A stretch of DNA of 64,000 bases, taken from contig NZ_KB907458.1 in the NCBI RefSeq assembly GCF_000382045.1, forward strand, positions 1 through 64,000, read 5' to 3'. Position numbers and translations under genes: made by a program. Every line of letters starts with the position of its first letter. The stretch's first letter is position 1. Below the pieces are notes generated by a model, which saw only the letters and a list, made by a program, of their open reading frames with translations, did no database searches and was not told where the DNA came from. Shown piece after piece: positions 59,073-64,000 of this stretch. The DNA is from Variovorax atrisoli 110B. GTDB lineage: Bacteria > Pseudomonadota > Gammaproteobacteria > Burkholderiales > Burkholderiaceae_C.

Positions 59073-59432
59073 ATGGCAAACATCAAGCAATCCATGGACG
59101 AACTCATGACCATCGACGGCGCGCTGTGCGCGGCGCTCGTCGACTCGGGCAGCGGCATGATCCTTGGACAGATCGGTTCGGGCGTCGACCTGGAAGTGGC
59201 CGCCGCCGGCAATACCGAAGTGGTGCGCGCCAAGCACAAGACGATGCGCGCGCTGGGCCTGAACGACGTGATCGAAGACATCCTGATCACGCTCGGGCGC
59301 CAGTACCACATCATCCGCCCGCTGCAGAAGCACGAAGGCCTGTTCATCTACCTGGTGCTCGACAAGTCGAAGTCGAACCTCGCGCTCGCCCGCCGCAAGA
59401 CGCAGGACGTGGAGCAGACGCTGGCGGTCTGA
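59073..59432 (+). CDS. Roadblock/LC7-domain protein 2
   Basis: A 119-residue roadblock-like protein: MANIKQSMDELMTIDGALCAALVDSGSGMILG, NTEVVRAKHKTMRALGLNDVIEDILITLGRQYH and LFIYLVLDKSKSNLALARRK. It differs strongly from its neighbour, so the two may form a heteromeric platform. The ATG at 59073 is preferred to an ATG eight codons upstream. Confidence 0.82.
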   Translation: MANIKQSMDELMTIDGALCAALVDSGSGMILGQIGSGVDLEVAAAGNTEVVRAKHKTMRALGLNDVIEDILITLGRQYHIIRPLQKHEGLFIYLVLDKSKSNLALARRKTQDVEQTLAV

Positions 59433-59468
59433 CCGACGCGCCCCCATCCTCCGCGCAGAATGCGCCAG

Positions 59469-59503
59469 AGCCCGCCCGGCTGCGAGAACCTGGCGGGCTT
59501 TTT
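59469..59503 (+). terminator. Terminator of the GTPase/roadblock operon
   Basis: AGCCCGCC/GGCGGGCT (59469-59476, 59492-59499) followed by TTTTTC. It closes the operon 37 bp past the last stop. Confidence 0.8.
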
Positions 59504-59737
59504 CTTTGCCGCTCACCTGCTGCCCTCGAAAAGCGGGCGGTGCAGGGCCTCGGCGAAAGCGGCCACTGCTCGATCGCAGTGCCTACCGAATTCTCGGTAT
59601 TGATTGCACCCGGATTGAGCCGGATATTGAAGCCACACCGCGGGGGGGGCTGGCGCCTACGGGAGTTGGCCGGAGCGGCGCGGGAAACGGACGGCAGTCT
59701 CGTGCTCCCGTTTTCTCATCTTTTTGGCTGAGGAGTC
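59504..59737. other. Gene-free spacer before the repeat protein
   Basis: No gene is seen. It contains a G8 run (59642-59649) and a T-rich stretch with GAGGAG at 59730-59735, which serves as ribosome binding site for the next gene. Confidence 0.4.
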
Positions 59738-60964
59738 ATGCCAATGCATAAAGCTGCGCTAGACCTGTTTCTTGCCGAGTGCACAGCCACCGCGCTGAAA
59801 TCTGAAGTTGAACTCAGAGGCACATTGGCGAGCGCCCTGCAAGTCCGCCACAAGATCCGGGACACCGATCTCCAGACCCTGTTCAAGCTGGCCGACGGTG
59901 CGCCGCCGAACACATTCAAGCGGGCCTACTACGCCCTGACGTTGCAGTTGTTCGCGGGCTCGGCCTACAAGGACTTCAGACCGATCTTCAGCGCTTTCAG
60001 CGGCAACCTGTCGCACACGCAGGTCACTCCCCACTGGGACTCCCAAAAGCCTCACAAGCTGGGCTCGATCTACGCGGCGGAGCCGATGAACCTGTTCGCC
60101 GGATGGTCGCTGACCAACACGCGCAACAACCAGACCATGCTCGATCCCCACGTGCTGATGGAGCATCTCGACGGATCGATCTCCAGCGACCTGAATGGGG
60201 TGTCGTCCAGCTCGACCACCCCGACGGTCGGCATGAGGATCTCGGGTGCGCTCGACCGGCTGGACGCGAAGGCCACGACGCAGCGCCTGCAGGGGGCAAC
60301 GCCCCTGGGTCTCAAGCGAAGGTATTCGGCATACAGCCTGAACCTGAAGAGCGACGAAGCCCGGATGCAGAACACCTTGGGCAAGCTGTCCGGCGGCCAT
60401 GCGCGGGACTACGACCGCGAGCAGGCACTCAAGAAGTTCGAGAAGCTGCTGCGGGACATGCGCAACAGCACCCGCGCCGGCCTCGAGCACTATAAGGAGC
60501 TGTACAAGAACGTGCCGCAGGACAGTGCGATCAGCGGCCATCTGGCGGATGCGTACCACGCCTGGAAGGCCCATCGGCTGACCGCGGAAGCCGAGATCGA
60601 GGCGCTTTGCAGCGATCTGAAGAGTCCTCACCGGGGTGGATCGAACATCATGACGCTGCCCCACAAGGACGCGTCGCGACCGGTACCGCAGCCTGTGCAC
60701 CAGGTGCCGCAGTACTTCCTGCCGCAGCAGCCGTCCGGCCATCAGCAGGCGCAGCACTATCCGCAGCAGCATCAGCCGTCCGGTCATCAGCAGGCGCCGC
60801 ACTATCCGCAGCAGCATCAGCCGTTCGGGCAGCAGCAGGCGCCGCACTATCCGCAGCAGCATCAGCCGTTCGGGCAGCAGCAAGCGCCGCACTATCCGCA
60901 GCAGCATGGTCATCAGCAGCAGCTGCAGACCTTCCCGTCGCAGACCTGGTTCTTTCAGAAGTAG
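59738..60964 (+). CDS. Unknown protein with Gln/His/Pro repeat tail
   Basis: A 408-residue protein without signal or membrane segments. The N-terminal 300 residues are globular-looking (FLAECTATALKSEVELRGTL, TFKRAYYALTLQLFAGSAY, DREQALKKFEKLLRDMRNST). The C-terminal 80 residues contain four exact-register 15-residue repeats of the form QPxGxQQAPHYPQQH. ATG at 59738 with GAGGAG five bases upstream. It forms a single-gene unit. I recognise no family; the repeat tail could mediate assembly or be disordered. Confidence 0.7.
   Translation: MPMHKAALDLFLAECTATALKSEVELRGTLASALQVRHKIRDTDLQTLFKLADGAPPNTFKRAYYALTLQLFAGSAYKDFRPIFSAFSGNLSHTQVTPHWDSQKPHKLGSIYAAEPMNLFAGWSLTNTRNNQTMLDPHVLMEHLDGSISSDLNGVSSSSTTPTVGMRISGALDRLDAKATTQRLQGATPLGLKRRYSAYSLNLKSDEARMQNTLGKLSGGHARDYDREQALKKFEKLLRDMRNSTRAGLEHYKELYKNVPQDSAISGHLADAYHAWKAHRLTAEAEIEALCSDLKSPHRGGSNIMTLPHKDASRPVPQPVHQVPQYFLPQQPSGHQQAQHYPQQHQPSGHQQAPHYPQQHQPFGQQQAPHYPQQHQPFGQQQAPHYPQQHGHQQQLQTFPSQTWFFQK
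60728..60907 (+). repeat. Four 45-bp coding tandem repeats
   Basis: Units at 60728-60772, 60773-60817, 60818-60862 and 60863-60907, each starting CAGCCGT(C/T)CGG and ending CCGCAGCAGCAT. Units 3 and 4 differ by one base, which implies recent duplication. Copy number probably varies between strains without breaking the frame. Confidence 0.9.
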
Positions 60965-61010
60965 CAGAGAAGAGTCCGGCCGCGCACCTTGCCAGCGGCC
61001 GGCCGATGGA

Positions 61011-62042
61011 TCAGCGGCTGCGCGACGCCATCGTCTCTGAAGGCCTTTCCCCGAAGCGCGCGCGGTACTGCGCCGCGAAGTGCCCCAGGTGGAGAAAGCC
61101 GTACTTCTGCGCCACCTCGCGCACGCCGGTGCCGTTTGTGCCACTGGTGCCATTGGCGCCTGACGAGGTGCGCTGCTGCAGTTCGTTGCGCACCCTGTCG
61201 AGGCGCGTCTCCCGCAGGAATTCCATCGGCCCCTGGCCCACGTGCTGGCGAAAGGCCAGCTGCAGCGCACGCGCACTGCAGCCGACCTCGCGGCAGACGT
61301 CCGCCAGCGACAGGGGCTGGTCCGCATGCGCCGACATGTATTCCTGGGCCCTGCGGACCACGCGCGGCAGCAGGCGCCGCTGGTTGTCGCCTGCCAGGGC
61401 CTTCGAGTGGTTGTGGCCCGCCGACATCAGCAGGCTGGAGATCAGGTAGGCCTCTGCGTGCTCGGCCAGCGGGCCGCCGCCGTGCAGGCCGGTGCCGGCA
61501 TCGAGCGTGAGCCGCAGGTAGTCGATGAAGTGCACCAGCGGCGCGAGCGTGGGGTTGTCCAGCGGCACGCCCAGGTCGAACACCAGCGGCTTTCCGACGG
61601 GCGCCTGCAGCAGCGATTCGAGCCGCGAATGCAGCGCGGAGCGGGCCAGTTGCACGATGAGGTGCGGGCTGCCGTCGGCCCAGCGCATCGACAGCGGCTC
61701 GGTGGGCGAGGGCAGCGACGCGAGGCGGGGCGTGGCGTCGATCTGCTGAGCGCCGCAGCGGATTTCGGCGCCGCCGCGCAACGGAATCTGCAACAGGAAG
61801 AAATCCTGCAGGTAGCCCGGGTCGATCTGCACGCCGGGGCCGTACTGCACGTAGTTGAGGCTCACGTCCCGGTGCAGCTTCGCGCTGTGGTGGCAGGCGT
61901 CCAGTCTGGTGCGCGGCTTCAGCATGACGAGGCCGTGCGGGCAGAACACGCGGGCCACGCTCTCACGCGCCTCGTCCACGTCGTGGCTCTCGAAAAGCCG
62001 GTAGCGCTGCAGCGGCAACGGTGGGGTCGTGAGGGTTTCCAT
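61011..62042 (-). CDS. AraC-family transcriptional regulator
   Basis: A 343-residue activator. The N-terminal AraC-binding-like domain (ESHDVDEARESVARVFCPH, VSLNYVQYGPGVQIDPGYLQDFFLLQIPL as blocks) senses a ligand. The C-terminal double helix-turn-helix is SLADVCREVGCSARALQLAFRQHVGQGPMEFLRETRL and VREVAQKYGFLHLGHFAAQYRARFGERPSE. The start METLTTPPLPL (62040-62042) was chosen over a much longer frame. It diverges from the SDR gene across 238 bp and should control that catabolic cluster. Confidence 0.92.
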   Translation of the reverse strand: METLTTPPLPLQRYRLFESHDVDEARESVARVFCPHGLVMLKPRTRLDACHHSAKLHRDVSLNYVQYGPGVQIDPGYLQDFFLLQIPLRGGAEIRCGAQQIDATPRLASLPSPTEPLSMRWADGSPHLIVQLARSALHSRLESLLQAPVGKPLVFDLGVPLDNPTLAPLVHFIDYLRLTLDAGTGLHGGGPLAEHAEAYLISSLLMSAGHNHSKALAGDNQRRLLPRVVRRAQEYMSAHADQPLSLADVCREVGCSARALQLAFRQHVGQGPMEFLRETRLDRVRNELQQRTSSGANGTSGTNGTGVREVAQKYGFLHLGHFAAQYRARFGERPSETMASRSR

Positions 62043-62280
62043 GAGGCGAGGACAGGGCGAGGGCACCGTAGCAAAAACCGTCCCCGCCCACAATTCGGAC
62101 CTCCCCGCGGCCATCCCTCGGCCCTGACCCAGGAGCCGGCGCAGGCCATCGCCACAAGAAATCTGCGCGCCAGGGACAGCGCCTGCGTTTGCGGGACTCG
62201 TCCGGCGCACCCTTGCCCATAACGTTCGCTCCACAGGCACCAGCCGGGCCTGCCCGATCAAACCGAGGAGAGCAAGCGTC

Positions 62281-63072
62281 ATGTTCAAGGGACTCGAAGG
62301 CAAGAGCGCCATCGTCACCGGTGGCTCCACACTGATAGGCGCGGGCGTGGTGCGCGCCCTGCATGCGGCGGGGGTGAAGGTCGTCATCGCCGACATCGAC
62401 GCCGGCAACGGCCAGGCGCTGGCCGATTCGCTGGGGGCCGGCGTGCGCTTCGTGCGCACCGACATCACCGACGACGCGCAGGTGAAGGCCTGCGTGGCCG
62501 AGGCGGCCGAGCATCACGGCGGGGTGCACTTCCTCGTCAACCTGGCGTGCTCGTACGTGGACGACGGCTTCAAGTCGCCGCGCGCCGACTGGCTCACCTC
62601 GTTCAATGTGAACGTGGCCAGCGCCGTGGCGATGCTGCAGGCGGTGCATCCGCACATGGCGGCTGCCGGCGGCGGGGCGGTGGTCAACTTCACGAGCATC
62701 TCCTCGAGCGTGGCGCAGACGGGCCGCTGGCTCTATCCGGTGAGCAAGGCGGCGATGGCGCAGCTCACCCGCAACATGGCGATGGACCTCGCGCCCGACC
62801 GCATCCGCGTGAACAGCGTGTCGCCGGGCTGGACCTGGTCGGCGGTGATGAACCAGCTCACGAACGGCGACCGCGCCAAGACCGATCGCGTGGCAGCGCC
62901 TTTCCACCTGCTCGGGCGCGTCGGCGATCCCGACGAGGTGGCGCAGGTGGTGCTCTTCCTGTGCTCCGACCACGCAAGCTTCGTGACCGGTGCCGACTAC
63001 GCGGTGGACGGCGGCTACTCCGCCATGGGACCCGAGCAGGCCGTTCCCGCCATTCCCAAGTTGATGGACTGA
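62281..63072 (+). CDS. Short-chain dehydrogenase/reductase
   Basis: A 263-residue NAD(P)-dependent enzyme. Cofactor motif VTGGSTLIGAGVV (TGxxxxxG type), Asp in VVIADIDAG favouring NAD, NLACSYV in place of NNAG, catalytic Ser in NFTSISSSVAQ, YxxxK in WLYPVSKAAMAQL, and RVNSVSPGW. The replacement of NNAG by NLAC is unusual. It lies 30 bp before the flavin monooxygenase gene and probably oxidises its product. Confidence 0.93.
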   Translation: MFKGLEGKSAIVTGGSTLIGAGVVRALHAAGVKVVIADIDAGNGQALADSLGAGVRFVRTDITDDAQVKACVAEAAEHHGGVHFLVNLACSYVDDGFKSPRADWLTSFNVNVASAVAMLQAVHPHMAAAGGGAVVNFTSISSSVAQTGRWLYPVSKAAMAQLTRNMAMDLAPDRIRVNSVSPGWTWSAVMNQLTNGDRAKTDRVAAPFHLLGRVGDPDEVAQVVLFLCSDHASFVTGADYAVDGGYSAMGPEQAVPAIPKLMD

Positions 63073-63102
63073 GCTCCAGCCGGAGCATCGAAGGAGCAGC
63101 AA

Positions 63103-64000
63103 ATGAAGCGAATCGCCATCGTCGGCGCGGGCCAGTCGGGCCTGCAACTGGGACTCGGCCTGCTTGCCGCGGGCTACGAGGTCACGATGTTCAGCAACCG
63201 CACGGGCGAGGACATCCGCCAGGGCAAGGTCATGTCTAGCCAGTGCATGTTCCACACCTCGCTGCAGATCGAGCGCGACCTGGGGCTCGACCATTGGGCG
63301 AGCGCATGCCCCACGGTGGACGGCATCGGTCTGGCCGTGCCGCACCCGGAGCAGAAGGGCGCCAAGGTCATCGACTGGGTCGCGCGGCTCGATTCGAGCG
63401 CGCAGTCGGTCGACCAGCGCGTGAAGATTCCGGCGTGGATGGACGAGTTCAGGAAGAAGGGCGGCGAGCTCGTCTTCAAGGACGCGGGCATCGACGAGCT
63501 CGAGACCTGCACGCAGACGCACGACCTCACGCTGGTGGCCAGCGGCAAGGGCGAGATCTCGAAGCTCTTCGAGCGCGACGCCCACAAGTCCACCTACGAC
63601 AAGCCGCAGCGCGCCCTCGCGCTGACCTATGTGAAGGGCATGAAGCCGCGCGAGCCGCACTCGGCGGTGTGCTTCAACCTGATTCCGGGCGTGGGCGAGT
63701 ACTTCGTGTTCCCGGCGCTGACCACCACGGGGCCGTGCGAGATCATGGTGTTCGAAGGCGTGCCCGGCGGCCCTATGGACTGCTGGGCCGACGTGAAGAC
63801 ACCCGAGGAGCATCTCGCGCGCAGCAAGTGGATCGTCGACACCTTCACGCCATGGGAGGCCGAGCGCTGCCACGACATCGAGCTGACCGACGACAACGGG
63901 ATCCTCGCCGGCCGCTTCGCGCCCACGGTGCGCAAGCCGGTGGCGACGCTGCCGTCGGGCCGCAAGGTGCTCGGCCTGGCCGACGTGGTGGTGCTCAACG
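63103..64000 (+). CDS. StyA/IndA-like FAD monooxygenase (5' part)
   Basis: The first 299 codons of a flavoprotein oxygenase; the gene continues beyond the window. The FAD motif is RIAIVGAGQSGLQLGLGLL at the N-terminus; EVTMFSNRTGEDIRQGKVMSS and CMFHTSLQIERDLGLDHWA match the styrene/indole monooxygenase group, which epoxidises styrene or oxidises indole using FADH2 from a separate reductase. A reductase gene is expected just to the right. An AraC regulator, SDR and StyA-like oxygenase together recall indole-degradation clusters (iif/ind type). Confidence 0.8.
   Translation, partial: MKRIAIVGAGQSGLQLGLGLLAAGYEVTMFSNRTGEDIRQGKVMSSQCMFHTSLQIERDLGLDHWASACPTVDGIGLAVPHPEQKGAKVIDWVARLDSSAQSVDQRVKIPAWMDEFRKKGGELVFKDAGIDELETCTQTHDLTLVASGKGEISKLFERDAHKSTYDKPQRALALTYVKGMKPREPHSAVCFNLIPGVGEYFVFPALTTTGPCEIMVFEGVPGGPMDCWADVKTPEEHLARSKWIVDTFTPWEAERCHDIELTDDNGILAGRFAPTVRKPVATLPSGRKVLGLADVVVLN

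Noticed and set aside
60728..60907. CRISPR array
   Set aside because: The 45-bp units are contiguous, without spacers, and encode in-frame protein repeats. No array is seen elsewhere in the window.

Overview
The window is high-GC DNA from a betaproteobacterium of the order Burkholderiales, most probably Comamonadaceae (Variovorax or Acidovorax type). The gene order supports this: pth, rplY, prs, tRNA-Gln, ispE, lolB, a TPR protein, mutM; then rapZ-recN-nadK/hrcA and spoT-rpoZ-gmk-yicC. A GC-rich extragenic repeat of a kind I associate with Comamonadaceae lies between recN and nadK. The genus is an inference from gene order and sequence style, not from a database match.

Bases 1-26160 are ordinary chromosome. 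They hold housekeeping genes for translation quality control (pth, rplY), PRPP and isoprenoid supply (prs, ispE), lipoprotein export (lolB), oxidative-damage repair (mutM and mutY around a dynamin-like GTPase), RNA regulation (rapZ), double-strand-break repair (recN), NADP supply (nadK), heat-shock repression (hrcA), transcription (greB, rpoZ), stringent response (spoT), nucleotide metabolism (gmk, rdgB), RNA processing (yicC, rph) and haem trafficking (hemW). A small cytosolic Ser/Thr kinase/PP2C pair sits between yicC and rph. Five tRNA genes are present.

Bases 26161-56443 are a genomic island of about 30 kb. It is inserted at the 3' end of tRNA-Ser(UGA), whose last 14 bases recur at 56430-56443, next to an inward-facing tyrosine integrase. 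From left to right it carries: a small plasmid/ICE-type protein, an XRE regulator, a lipoprotein and an FtsZ-like protein; an AT-rich module with a decayed gene and an intact putative clan-CD (caspase/CHAT-like) cysteine protease; an IS3-family element and an IS66 remnant; a PHP-SMC ATPase (TrlF/Ppl-like) with a UvrD-like helicase; a replication-like module (Rep-like protein, HTH protein, AlpA) beside a heavily palindromic spacer; a TpsB fragment; and a five-gene Type III-like restriction-modification locus (HTH, SNF2 helicase, Mod, Res, phospholipase-D nuclease). Its right end is a scrap zone with an integrase fragment, an IS1182 remnant and the 3' half of a tRNA-Lys(CUU) that overlaps the integrase stop codon. 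The island therefore looks like a layered defence island.

Bases 56444-64000 return to chromosome-like DNA. There is a GTPase/roadblock operon (unknown protein, MglA-like GTPase, two roadblock/LC7 proteins), an unknown protein with four 45-bp coding repeats, and the start of a catabolic cluster (AraC regulator diverging from an SDR dehydrogenase and a StyA-like flavoprotein monooxygenase that runs off the window). The monooxygenase is of the kind used on styrene or indole.

The best candidates for something undescribed are the clan-CD protease with its decayed partner, the FtsZ-like/lipoprotein pair, the PHP-SMC plus UvrD pair, and the SNF2-Mod-Res-PLD operon whose methyltransferase core appears to have been swapped in from lower-GC DNA.
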